From NCBI GenBank assembly GCA_024195585.1, contig SWBL01000067.1, positions 110,136-174,135 on the forward strand: a stretch of 64,000 nucleotides of DNA, in the 5' to 3' direction. Shown here one piece after another: positions 1 through 10,274 of the stretch. Position numbers and translations under genes: made by a program. Numbering within the stretch: position 1 is the stretch's first letter; each line of letters begins with the position of its first letter. The notes under the pieces were generated by a model. It was given only the letters and a program-made list of their open reading frames with translations. It did no database searches and was not told the DNA's origin. This DNA comes from Aureobasidium sp. EXF-3400 (taxonomy: Eukaryota > Ascomycota > Dothideomycetes > Dothideales > Saccotheciaceae).

Positions 1-205
1 TGACAAGGCTGCAATGCTTTCAACTGCTCTTTAAGCAGGATCCCAAGATTCTCTGCGCGAAGCTTCGCTGTGGCCGGGCGTCGCCGGTACGTGTCGTCAA
101 GTATCGCACCGGCATTCTCCTGGTACTGCACGCTTCGCGGCGCGTCGGGCTTTTGCGCTCCGCAAGACCTATTGATCTTTGTCGTACTGCGACATCCACG
201 ACCTT

Positions 206-571
206 TCAGCGCGGTGCCCTCAGCCCTATCGTCCTCTCCAGACTCGAGTACTCAAACGGTCTGAACTGGCTGTGAGTAAACTGTCTGTTTGTATCTCCTG
301 AAGCGGTTCTACTTCCTTGACAGTTGCTCTCGCTACCCTGCTGGTTGATCTTTGGCCTCGATGCGCCTTCGCACGTGTCGTGATCGTTGGGGTCGAGAGT
401 GACTTCTTGCATCTCGATGCCATCTTCAGAATCTGGGGTATGTTTACCGTTCACCGTCTTGTAGTTGAACATGCTTGCGATACTGGTCGATACGAGTCTG
501 AACACCCACCAGTCCGACGAAGTTGCCTTTTCATCAACGAGAGGTGGTTGCCATCTTCTGGGAATGGTCAT
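206..571 (-). CDS. Hypothetical ORF at left edge (unrecognised)
   Basis: An ATG-initiated frame of 121 codons on the minus strand. I do not recognise a family. The first half reads like protein, with a Trp pair and an acidic stretch near residues 45-60. The second half is low-complexity and polar. It could be the last exon of a longer gene, or chance. It lies downstream of, and on the same strand as, the RTA1-like gene. Confidence 0.2.
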   Translation of the reverse strand: MTIPRRWQPPLVDEKATSSDWWVFRLVSTSIASMFNYKTVNGKHTPDSEDGIEMQEVTLDPNDHDTCEGASRPKINQQGSESNCQGSRTASGDTNRQFTHSQFRPFEYSSLERTIGLRAPR

Positions 572-633
572 GTTGAGTAAATTCTTCTACAAAGCTGCAG
601 CGCACAAAATGCAAAACTGATACTCTGTCGGTC

Positions 634-1527
634 TCAGGTCTCGGCATCGGAGTTCAGTCTATCAGGCACTCCCTTCTCAATGTCGATCGGATTCACGCCC
701 CCTTCTACAATTTGTTTCATCTCAACTCGGCGCAAGAGCACACTAGGATTCAAGACTGCCAGAACTCCCATAGCAACAAGCATTGGTGCCGCATCCAAGC
801 CAATGACATAGCCTTGGTGTGTTATGAGTGGCCCAGTCCAACCTTGACACAATTCGATGGATCTATAGAAGCCTCGCAAGTTCATCATAGTGGTGCTGAT
901 GACAATGGCAGTGCATGCCAATAAGAATGGTCGACTAGCCTTGATCTGCGGAGCTCCACGAGGGAAGACGATACACAGAAAACCAGCGAACACCATGCCG
1001 GAGACCAGTTGGGCGATGATTCCAATGACCATAATAGTCGTTCCAGTGGAGGTACTGGTGCCTTGGTCGAATGCAGCACCGGCCAAGCCGCCACCGATAG
1101 CCTGCAGACTGAGACATACACAGTCAACGCCGAAGATGACGAGCAAATATAGCTTTGGCGGCACTGGCGACACTTCTTGACCGAGGATCTTTATGATCAT
1201 CCACAGCGCAATGTAGACACCACTTTGTGTATATGCAGGTCCCATGATAAGCGTCGCGATTTGCATAGTGTTGATTTCGCCCGAGTACGAACAAGAGTGG
1301 GCGACAGTTCGACCGATCCAACCGATGACTTCGAGAATGGTACCACAGCTGAAGAAGATACCCATCCACCAGCAGCGGGTGCGGAAGGTCTGAATGACGT
1401 TTGCGCAGGTATAGAGGCCGAAGCAGATGCTGAAGAAGATCCCTGCGGCGAGAGATGGTTGATACCCATAACTTGACGGGTATGTGCCGTAAGGAGCACA
1501 AGGCGGGATATATGGTGGAGGAGCCAT
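634..1527 (-). CDS. RTA1-like lipid-translocating exporter family membrane protein
   Basis: Single-exon gene of 297 aa. The frame stays open upstream, but the only in-frame upstream start is a TTG. The ATG at 1527 (MAPPPYIPP) is therefore chosen, and it gives the usual Pro/Tyr-rich N-terminus. Seven hydrophobic segments run through the protein. Family-typical stretches are the first helix (AGIFFSICFGLYT), EVIGWIGRT after helix 2, and FRSIE-like FYRSIELCQG before the last helix. RTA1/RTM1/RSB1 proteins are fungal plasma- or vacuolar-membrane proteins linked to stress resistance and sphingoid-base export. The substrate here cannot be told. The tail after the last helix is short and charged. Confidence 0.85.
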   Translation of the reverse strand: MAPPPYIPPCAPYGTYPSSYGYQPSLAAGIFFSICFGLYTCANVIQTFRTRCWWMGIFFSCGTILEVIGWIGRTVAHSCSYSGEINTMQIATLIMGPAYTQSGVYIALWMIIKILGQEVSPVPPKLYLLVIFGVDCVCLSLQAIGGGLAGAAFDQGTSTSTGTTIMVIGIIAQLVSGMVFAGFLCIVFPRGAPQIKASRPFLLACTAIVISTTMMNLRGFYRSIELCQGWTGPLITHQGYVIGLDAAPMLVAMGVLAVLNPSVLLRRVEMKQIVEGGVNPIDIEKGVPDRLNSDAET

Positions 1528-1802
1528 TATGACTTGTATTGCCACGAGGTGGGTGGTCGAATGCGATCTGATCAACAAACTCAATGAACAGCATCTACGA
1601 GTACAGCATCTTTATATGCATTCCCATGTCCCTTCGAGCAAGGTGTGCCTTCTTGTAGTCTGCGTCACCATATCGATTGTACACAACCCTTTTCGACCTC
1701 GCAGTGCGAGAAGGATGCCGTCGCAGTCGGGGCCCAAAGAGGTGTAGCGTACTGAGGCGTCAACTCAATTCGTCTATTAGCTATATAGCAAGATTTCGGC
1801 AT

Positions 1803-2352
1803 CTACTGGACAAGTAGAAGTTGTGTATAAGATGCGATACCCAGATCGCGATCGTCAACACCTGTAGTCGCAAACAGGATCGCGCCTGCTAACGCTAAAA
1901 AGTCGTCATTCCTCAAGATCTCGGATGACCACCTTGGTGTGCTGCCAACAGCCTGCAGTCGTCCGTTCTCTACAAGCATCTTGAGCAGAACTTGGTCAAA
2001 TACTCCATTATGAGCATTCATGTCGCCCAAGACGCGCAGCATAGAGTATTTCGGTGATGGAGTTGAGGTGGTTGGTGTTTGAGATGTGCGCGAGAGTCCA
2101 GGATCGCATGCCGTCACCCGCCGATCATTTCCGCTTTCAGCACGATTTTGCGAGCTCGAGAAGTTCCTCCGACTCTGTGCCCTTGGCCTTCTGCTTCTTC
2201 TGTTTGCTTCCTCGGAAATTTAACGTCCTCACAAAATCGCTCGCTGTCAGGATTGTACTTAAAGATGGCACGTTGACGTTGATCAGGCCTCCAATTGATG
2301 CTTGTGAGAGTAACGTAGGCAGACTGTGTTCGTGGAAGATATAGGTTGTCAT
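1803..2352 (-). CDS. Possible small gene, splice structure unresolved
   Basis: Two same-strand open frames lie close together: an ATG-started 71-codon frame (2352 to 2137), and a frame from about 2117 to 1803 that has no ATG at its start. Together they could be one two-exon gene, but I could not find a convincing GT..AG pair joining them in phase. No family was recognised. It sits between the RTA1-like and DJ-1-like genes, both also on the minus strand. Confidence 0.2.
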
Positions 2353-2392
2353 TACTTATTTGGGGTCATACAATCATAACGATGTGATACTC

Positions 2393-3151
2393 TTAGGCCT
2401 TCATCATCTGGATGAACTTGTCTCCCATAGCATCAGCAGCCATAGGGTTTGCACCACTGACGACTTCGCGGTCGACAGTGATGTATCCGACTTTCTGAGC
2501 AAGACCCTCAACCATCTCAGCACCCTCTGCACGTAGCGCACTCTCAACCTTTGGGATCTCAGCACCCAGCATCGTCTCCATCATAGACTCCTCCATGTCA
2601 GACCAGCTGGTAAGCTTGTAGCCAGCATACAAAAACTTGCCGCTTGAAGCCTTGGTGGATAGGAAAGCATAAGGTCCGTGGCAGATGACCGCAGTAGGCT
2701 TCTGCTTGCCGTGGAAATGCTCGAGAATACGACCCAAGTCCTTGTTGTCACCGAGATCTGTCAGAGGTGCATGGCCGCCAGGAATAAAAACACCACGGAA
2801 AGATTCAAGTTCTTCATTGCTGATGTCTCTGAACTTTCTGGGCGATGAGAAGCCGTTCTCCTTCTTCATGCGCTCGACTAGTTCGTTCTCACGGCGGCGC
2901 TCGTAGAAGTTTCCAGCGAAGGCGAGAAGAGATTCGCTGTTGGGGTCGGGGACTGGCTCTTTGCCTTCGGGTGTGGCGAAGGTGACTTCGTAACCTGCCT
3001 CGAGGAGCTTGGACAAAGGCTTTGCGAGTTCCATGAGGAAGAATCCAGAGGGTTGTGAAACGACCTTGCCTGCATCGGTGCCGGAAGTCTTCTTCATGTC
3101 GAAGTGGTCGGCATCCGAGAGGATGATAAGGACTTTTTGCGAAGATGCCAT
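2393..3151 (-). CDS. DJ-1/PfpI family protein (Hsp31-like, putative glyoxalase III/deglycase)
   Basis: 252 aa from the ATG at 3151 (MASSQKVLII); the upstream in-frame extension lacks family similarity. The class I glutamine-amidotransferase-like fold is clear. A Rossmann start (KVLIILSDAD) is followed by Glu41 in FFLMELAKP, the GGHAPLTDL loop near residue 126, and the nucleophile elbow AVICHGP with Cys157-His158. This matches Hsp31-type glutathione-independent glyoxalases/chaperones, which detoxify methylglyoxal in the cytosol. No signal peptide is seen and the gene has no intron. The exact activity (glyoxalase, deglycase or chaperone) is inferred from family. Confidence 0.85.
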   Translation of the reverse strand: MASSQKVLIILSDADHFDMKKTSGTDAGKVVSQPSGFFLMELAKPLSKLLEAGYEVTFATPEGKEPVPDPNSESLLAFAGNFYERRRENELVERMKKENGFSSPRKFRDISNEELESFRGVFIPGGHAPLTDLGDNKDLGRILEHFHGKQKPTAVICHGPYAFLSTKASSGKFLYAGYKLTSWSDMEESMMETMLGAEIPKVESALRAEGAEMVEGLAQKVGYITVDREVVSGANPMAADAMGDKFIQMMKA

Positions 3152-3863
3152 GATTCTTGTTTTGTGACTGTTGTGTTGGTGAGAGAAGCAGGTATTGATA
3201 GATTCAAAATGAGAAGATAACGAGAGCAGAGAAAATATTGCAGAGATGGCATTTTGTACCATGGTGTTCCGCTGATATCCACGAAAGTCACTATGACGTC
3301 GGGCTGACTGTGAACGACTATATCCATTTTTCACTCGTATTCGAGTCATGATACTGATTGATTGAAAATGTTGGGTTATGATGCAAGTTCTATGCCATAA
3401 ACAAGTGGATTTTCATTATTCTCTCCTCTTTGTTCTGTGTTTGGTGATTTGTGTTGGGTTTTGGGAGTGAACGTGGACGAGGGACCGTGTGACTGGGAGC
3501 GAGTCTCACCGCGTGGAAGACATCAGCACTAACACCCCTTTATACGCATCGTCTGAGCCTGAAAAGCCTATGTCTTGATCAGTAGGTCTTTAAGTGTTTC
3601 CTTGACAACTAAAAACGTCAATAGAACCATGTTCGGACTGTATATCGTTGCAGAAACAGGGGAACAGGGTCGTATTGACAGCAACTATCTGATTCTGCCG
3701 AAGTTATTCCGTCAGACGCGTCTTCTCGATCGCGTATGTCGTCTAACTCTTCCTCTGCGTATTCCTCCGGACTAGGAACACCGTCACTCGACAAAGTAGG
3801 AGACCGACAAGTGAATGTTTCGCTATCGATGTACTGGTACAACTTCTTTCTCTTGCTTCGAAT
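3152..3863. other. Intergenic, promoter side of the DJ-1-like gene
   Basis: About 700 bp. The part next to 3151 is pyrimidine-rich promoter-like sequence for the DJ-1-like gene. A 74-codon minus-strand frame at 3618-3842 begins with TTG only and has no recognisable content. I see no convincing gene here. Confidence 0.5.
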
Positions 3864-5143
3864 TCAGGCCCTTCTGTCATCGCTGTAGGTGATTTGGAAG
3901 TCCGTCTTCTTCACAATGCGATCCTGGGATCCATGACTCTCGCTCGAGTCAGAATCTTGTTGGCTTTCCGCTCGTGCACCGGAACAGATTATAGGCAGCG
4001 GTGACGAAGGCACAGTCTCCGTCATCAAGAGCGACCGTCGGGGTTTGCTCAATGAACGCAGCTTCGAAGACTGTCCGGACCTAGAACTCCGGCTGGCGTT
4101 GCTCACAGGTACTTTTGTGTGAGTACTGAGACTAGTCGCGGCACGCTTCAAGGGTTGGATCGCTGTTGCGAGAAAACTGTAACCTACCAGAGCGATTTGC
4201 CAGTAGAGCGCGGATCCATACACGATCGTGGAGCTGTCTTCAGAGCCGATGTAGTGATTGAAGGCAACAAGGAAAGTTATCGAGATCGGTATAAGACTGG
4301 GAATGTCAGTCAGTACAATTGAGGGCAACTGAAGAGCTTACTGACGGAAGTCTCATGCCGAAAATGGTTATAACGGCGATTTTATATTGAGTTTTCATGT
4401 TCAGTCCACAGAACAAATATGATGATGACAGAAAGATGAACAGCTCGATGATGATGCTGAGAACTAGAATCGCCTCTAGACTCTTCGCCTGCAACAATGT
4501 GAGCAATCGCTACGAATCTGTCATTCGCTCTTCTGCTTACGTTACGACTGCAGACCACCGACTGAGGCGCAGATGACAGATGTGGCTGCGAACAACGAGA
4601 AGCCCAAGTAGCAGCAGCGGAAATCGCCCAGATAGCGGTAAGTCCTGAACCACCAGCAAACACTGCGATGTACTTCTTGTCTCTCATGGTGCCTCTGCAG
4701 ATGATTTTGTACAGCATTGCCACCGTTGACAGCTTCGAGAAGCCATCTGCAACGAAACACAAACAAGAACTCTTCATGACAAACTATGACTTATGTTAGC
4801 TGCTGCACTCCCCATGAACTGGCTTTTCCTTACTGAAGCAATTCGAAGGGTTAGCTCTTCTGGCAAGTTGCGATGAGAGATACCTAGTCCATCGTGAAGC
4901 GCCTGATAAATACATCCGAACGACGCCATGGCGAGGATCTAGATCGAATGTCAGTCGCGAAACACATCGATCCAGAGATTTCTCACTTACGAACGCAAGA
5001 ATGAGAAGCAAGTCCTCTAGCCCACACTCATGACCTCGCACAACAAGGCGCACAACAAGAGCCAAAGCACAAAGGATGACTGCCCATGTGGTTTCCACCC
5101 AGAGCCAAGGTGATGCATCTACATCGATCAAGCGTCCAGGCAT
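3864..5143 (-). CDS. Rhodopsin-domain fungal integral membrane protein (PTH11/SAT20-like type)
   Basis: Five exons, 5143-4991, 4938-4834, 4783-4541, 4488-4346 and 4296-3864, give 358 aa in frame. Donors include GTAAGT and GTAAGC, and a GTCAGT at the fourth exon. The N-terminus MPGRLIDVD leads into TM helices. GFSKLST in helix 3 and FGMRLP near the end of helix 5 match the fungal rhodopsin-like (pfam20684-type) layout of seven helices with a long polar cytosolic tail. The tail here (about residues 265-358) is Ser/Arg-rich, then acidic. Proteins of this family are plasma-membrane sensors or remain uncharacterised. The ligand is unknown. The donor of the fourth intron is the least certain join. 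Confidence 0.7.
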
Positions 5144-6464
5144 GATAAGAGAAGGATGAGGCTGGAGATGAACCAACGCAGCGAGGTTGGTGAACCTATG
5201 CTGGTTGCTATATCCTTCGCTACATCAGGCTCTGTCCGGAAAATTGGTTCATGGCATTCGTGCAGTTGCAGAAGGGTTCCTTGCTGCTTGCCACCATGCC
5301 TTGATCCTTCAACTCCAGGTCACAGCATCTCATTCAGGGTAATTTCACAGACGTTGAATAGCGCATGTCCATGCATATGCCATACAAGGATTGCGAGTCG
5401 CAGTGCTGTCGAGCTCAAAACAGGCAGTCTGCAAGCCACACACTAGTTAGTGGACGTGAGCACACCTTGTATGGTGAGCTTGAGCAGGGGCATGTCGGGT
5501 ATTGTTTAGGCATTGCTTTGTCGGGATTCTGAAATTCGACTCAGTCAAGTTCCAACGCGGGATGGTTGGCAGCGACGTCGAGAATTTGATCTACAGGCTC
5601 ATCATCCAATCGAACTCCTCATGGATCGTGTCGGATATAAGTCCATGATTATCGGATGTTATGGCAGTCGCGTGATGTTGATTGTGTTGAGCCGCTGCTG
5701 TTTTAGAGGGTGGGGTGAACCATTGCTTCGGGACTTGTTCGCCATATACCGCGCCCCATCCGAGCTCCTGCAGGACCCCGAGGGTTCCAACATGAACGCT
5801 CCGGACCATCCAATTGAGGATCATTTTTGGAAATAGCAGATCAACGACCGAAGGGCAATGAAGCTGAGCTGGGCCATATTCGTCCCGACAATATAATTGC
5901 CGCGTCTCCTCGAGACACCTTAATTCCAGCTTCGTCATTGCTGCAATCCTTCAGAGCGACCAGCATTAGACGTAATATGTCGGATCCAAGTGTGGTTCCT
6001 AGCCGCTTCACACACCGTGCCGCGAAGCCTATAGGCTCCTGGTCGAGACCTGCATGCTGACAGTCTGCAATATAAATCAAATTGGCTCCTTTCTACAAGA
6101 CCTTGGCATTTGATGTATGACCCCAAAGACTGTCCGACTAGCATCGCGGACCATGTGGCACGAACCCAGAGCCGTGTCAACCACTGTCAAAAACCTTGTC
6201 AAGTGCAGTCTGCTCGAGCACTCTGCATATTAAGCGAGGCCTGGTCCTTGAGATCATCTCTCAATCTTCTCTTTCTTTGGTTGATGAACGAATGGCGTGT
6301 TCACTTCTTCAGTCATGCCTCAGGATTGACACGGCATTGAAGGAATGCGATCACAGGCTGAATGAATTGTAGGCCGTGTATATAAAGCTGTCAGTGCCCA
6401 TTTATTCAAGATGTTTTCTTAGACCTCCGCGACCAGCGTGATCTTGCGCGTACAATCAGTCCAG
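5144..6464. other. 1.3-kb intergenic region between divergent genes
   Basis: This separates the rhodopsin-domain gene from the permease. Several 80-115-codon frames exist on both strands (for example 5591-5938 minus, ATG-started), but none shows a recognisable domain, a splice partner or protein-like composition. A TATA-like stretch (gtatataaag) at about 6377-6386 lies about 80 bp upstream of the permease ATG. Confidence 0.5.
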
Positions 6465-8310
6465 ATGGTAGTCATCAAGCGTCATGGTTTCCAGGAGGAT
6501 GGCCCCTCCACGCACCATGAATCGTCTATCGACGACAGAGACATGCAACGGATGGCACTTCCTGCAGAGCTTCGCGTGAGTATCCAAGAGGTGCTCAATC
6601 CGTCCAGAGTGGCTAAAGACAAAACAGCGTCGTTTCAAGCTTGCCTCTGTGATCGGCTTTGCGTGCATTTCCGGGGCAACCTGGGAGTGGGCACTTGTGT
6701 GAGTTGTCTATTGTCATCCAAACAATACCACTTGTGCTGATTCGTTGCATAGATCCAGCCAGGGCGGCCTCACAAATGGTGGCTCGGGAGGTTAGTCATC
6801 TACTTCTTTCAGGAGCATCCGAGACTAATCAAATCAGGTGTGATCTGGATCTTCCTAGCTGTGATGATAGGTATGTTCACAGTCGTACTCTCCATGGCTG
6901 AGATGGCATCGATGTACGTAGTAGTTTCTGTTCTCTCCCCAGACGGGAGTTAACAAATCGCAGAGCACCAAGCGCTGCTGGACAGTACATGTGGGTGTCC
7001 GAACTCGGTCCTCCAGGAGCGCAGCGTCTGTTGAGCTATTTTGTCGGTAAGTCAGATTGGAGCCGTGTGCAAAAGGGAGGTGCTCATGCGTTGTAGGATG
7101 GTTCGCAGCCATAGGATGGCAAGGCGCTGCTGCCAGTAACCCTCTTGTTCTTGCTCAACATGTCGAAGCCCTCGTCGCCTTGAACAACCCGACATTCGAG
7201 GTCAAAGGCTGGATGACGAGTCTTCTCATGATTGCATGCGCAGCTCTCGCAACTTGCGTCAACATCTATGGCATCCGCTTCCTGTCGTCTCTGGAAGCAA
7301 TCATGCTGGCGCTCCATGTTGTAGGATTCTTTGCGGTCCTCATTCCATTGTGGCTGATGGGCGAGCGAAGTACTACACACGATGTCTTCTTCACGTTCGA
7401 AGACAATGCTGGATGGGGAAGCATTGGCACAGCTTGCCTGGTAGGCCTTCTGGGTCCAATCATGACCCTTATCGGTGGTGACTCGACAGTTCATCTTGGT
7501 GAAGAGATCAGGGATGCTTCGCGGACCTTACCCCTGTCGATGGTGTTCACATCCCTGATGAACTACGCCGTCGGCTTTATCATGACCATTACTGTCATGT
7601 ACGTCTCCTCGACGTTCGATCAGACGATTGCCGACGCGACTGGCGAAAGTTATGTGGCAGTGATTTATGCTGCCACAGGATCCAAGACTGCAACGACCAT
7701 CCTCACCGTACTCGTCTTGGTGTTGTTCTTCTGTACAGCCATCAACACAGTCACAACTTCCTCGCGTCAACTGTTTGCTTTTGCCCGTGATGGTGGCCTG
7801 CCATTCTCGAATATTCTGGCGAAGGTTGACCCTAGGACTGGATTGCCTATCAATGCGCTCGTTACAACATTCGGAGTCACCTTCGTATTGTCTTGGATCA
7901 TCTGCGGGTCGAGCATCGCTTTCCAGAACATAACCTCGATCACCATTGTCGGACTCTTGCTTTCCTATGGCACGACTATTGCAACCATGCTTTACCGACG
8001 ATGGAGTGGTGTGCCGTTGCCTGCAGCTCGTTGGAGGTATCCACAGGCTTTTGGCTACCTAGTCAATGTGTTGGCCTTGTGTTTCGTCGCAGTTGCATTC
8101 ATCTTTGCATACTTCCCAACTGCACCAGGTCCTTCTGCAGAGTCGATGAACTGGAGTGTAGTGGTTACCGTAGCAGTCGTGGTGGTTGCGACAGTTTATT
8201 ACTTCATCCGCGCGTCAAGCACTTTCGAAGGACCGGCAGTCAGGATGAAGAAAGCTGAAGATGACAGCATGGTTGCCATGGAGGACATTGTGATTCCCGG
8301 AAAGCAGTGA
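6465..8310 (+). CDS. APC-superfamily permease (choline/GABA/amino-acid permease, ACT family)
   Basis: Six exons, 6465-6575, 6619-6698, 6753-6790, 6838-6913, 6964-7046 and 7097-8310, give 533 aa. The N-terminus has the family signature DMQRMALPAELR, followed by FKLASVIGFACISGATWEWAL and GLTNGGSGGVIWIF. Next come SMAEMASIAPSAAGQYMWVSEL and a GWFAAIGWQ helix, typical of Hnm1/Uga4/Bio5-like transporters with 12 TM helices. The loop GGDSTVHLGEEIRDA matches the conserved APC 'ED/EEI' region. It is a plasma-membrane proton-coupled uptake system for choline-like or amino-acid-like compounds. It lies 248 bp before the Zn2Cys6 regulator at one end of the catabolic cluster and is probably its uptake arm. 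Substrate specificity cannot be read from sequence. Confidence 0.88.
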
Positions 8311-8557
8311 TGGAGGATAGAACATGACAGACGTAGCAGTAGTCTTACAAAGAAGCTGCTCCTCTAGAACAGTCATACAGTCTTCGATAGTGCTCGTGTT
8401 TGCAAGAAGGTTGAAGACGCGACGCGGATTTCGACGTCACCTTCGGAAAACTGTTTTCCGAACCGCAGTTGCCCCGCCATGTTTTTTCCGATCAAGGAAG
8501 GCGCGTCTCCGCGACATGAACTCCTCACACGCAGACCATACACCATGAGTTGCAGGC

Positions 8558-10138
8558 ATGTCAGGAACACGCAGTCGCACAGGCTGTATGGCATGTCGAC
8601 GTCGAAAGAAAAGATGTGATGAGATGAGGCCAATTTGCCGACGCTGTCAAGTATCTGGCGTGTCTTGTGTTTATCCCAATGCCAGTGGAGCTTTCAGCGA
8701 ACGATACCTCATCTCGTCAGCTCTGGAGCATTACATGTTGCCGGACAGCCCTTCTGAACGACACTTTATCAATCTTGGCCTAAAAGACATTTCTCGTCTG
8801 TGTCTGACTTATGACTCATCGGCTGATTGCATTTCGAGTTTCGATATTCTTGCCGGCCGAGAGGTCCCGAAGGCATTGCCTGCTGCTGATGTTCTTGTAG
8901 ATGTGTCTGAGAGACAGCTACTTCAATACTGTAAGGCCAACCAAGTTCAATCATAGTATGAGCTTACACTCTGTCTAGACTCCGAAGTGATCAGCATAAG
9001 CAGAGTATATGTTACTGGAGATGAGAACCCGTTCTGTTCATTGACCATGCCAATCGTGTATACCCGCCGTGGCCCTTTACTTTACACGATTCTTGCATTG
9101 AGTGCAGCCGAGATGGCTAGTTCAGGAAACAGCTATTCCGATCGGCTCATGACCAAAGCTTCAACATACTACGACAGTGCGGTCAACCAATTACAGCTCT
9201 CACTAGCCAACTCGCATGACGCCGAAGAGAACATTCTGACCTGTGTACTCCTGTCCTCTTTCGAGATCTCCAACGGGCAACGCTCAGCCTGGCTCCAGCA
9301 CCTCAATGGCGCTGTGGCCATACACAACCATTTTGCACCGTTCATCAGTCCAGAGTGCGCCCTCTTTGCTTACCAATACTTTGGCTTCAGATGGATACTG
9401 TTGGAGACTACTATGCCTCCAGGAACTTATCCATTGGAAGAAGTGACAAGCGAGACCTCTATGACTGCCCGACTCTTACAGAATTTGAGCACAATGTTAC
9501 AACAGACTATCGATACGGTACCTACCGTTGCGATGCAGAACATTGACAACAAGCTCGGTTGTTCTTTAGAGTATCTGCAACTTGTCAACAGGATATCGAC
9601 ACTGTCAGCTCTCAAGTATCATTGTCAGGCAGATAAAACTGTTGCAGAAGAGACATCCGACCTATACTCTATCACAGCATTGGCTTTTGATGATGCTCTG
9701 AGTGATATGGTGTTTGTTGCCAAGACCCGAGATTACTATCTCGAGCACAGCAGTCAATGCTTCAAACTTGCTGGAAGAGTATACCTTCGCCTGATCTGCC
9801 TCGATGCTAGTCTCAGTCAGTTGGCTTTGGCTGATATGCAAACTGATCTGCTGAAAGCGTTGCGCTTGGTCATCAACGAGGATCAGCAACGCCGAGCCTT
9901 TCCTATGTGGCCATTGTTTATCGCTGGTTGCGCTTCCTTTGAGGATGAGCACCGGAAGACTGTCCTGGATATGTTCCGCACTCTGGAGAGGAAGTGGCCT
10001 ATCAGCAACATCTCATACGTCCGAAATGTCACGACACAAATCTGGCAGAGTCGAGACTCGAACGGAGTTGACAACAACCGAAGACATGACTGGCAGACGC
10101 TTATTACAACGTTTGGCTGGAAGCTCGCCTTGTCTTGA
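8558..10138 (+). CDS. Zn(II)2Cys6 transcription factor, putative cluster regulator
   Basis: Two exons, 8558-8930 and 8979-10138, give 510 aa. The binuclear zinc cluster is complete: Cys10, 13, 20, 27, 30 and 37, with spacing C-x2-C-x6-C-x6-C-x2-C-x6-C and the basic stretch RRRKKR between. The middle and C-terminal part is the helical 'fungal-specific transcription factor domain 2' type (RRGPLLYTILALSAAEM, then HNHFAPFIS and similar helices). It is nuclear. It lies inside the catabolic cluster between permease and FAD enzyme, so it is the natural candidate regulator, as PrnA is for the Aspergillus prn genes. Whether it binds the 13-bp motif found in the enzyme promoters is untested. Confidence 0.88.
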
Positions 10139-10274
10139 AAGCCGCGCTCTGACATAGCACAGACTCGCGCTCATGTCATCGGGAGTTTTATATCCAGATC
10201 AAATCTCAAAATTATCAAAGACATTCAAAATTTGAAGCAGGGATCGTCGAGGTTGTATACACACACTACAGTAG

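Noticed and set aside
1528..1584. N-terminal extension of the RTA1-like protein
   Set aside because: It needs a TTG start. The ATG at 1527 gives the family-typical N-terminus.
5591..5938. 115-codon minus-strand frame in the 1.3-kb gap
   Set aside because: No recognisable domain, and flanking frames do not extend it. Composition does not distinguish it from chance.
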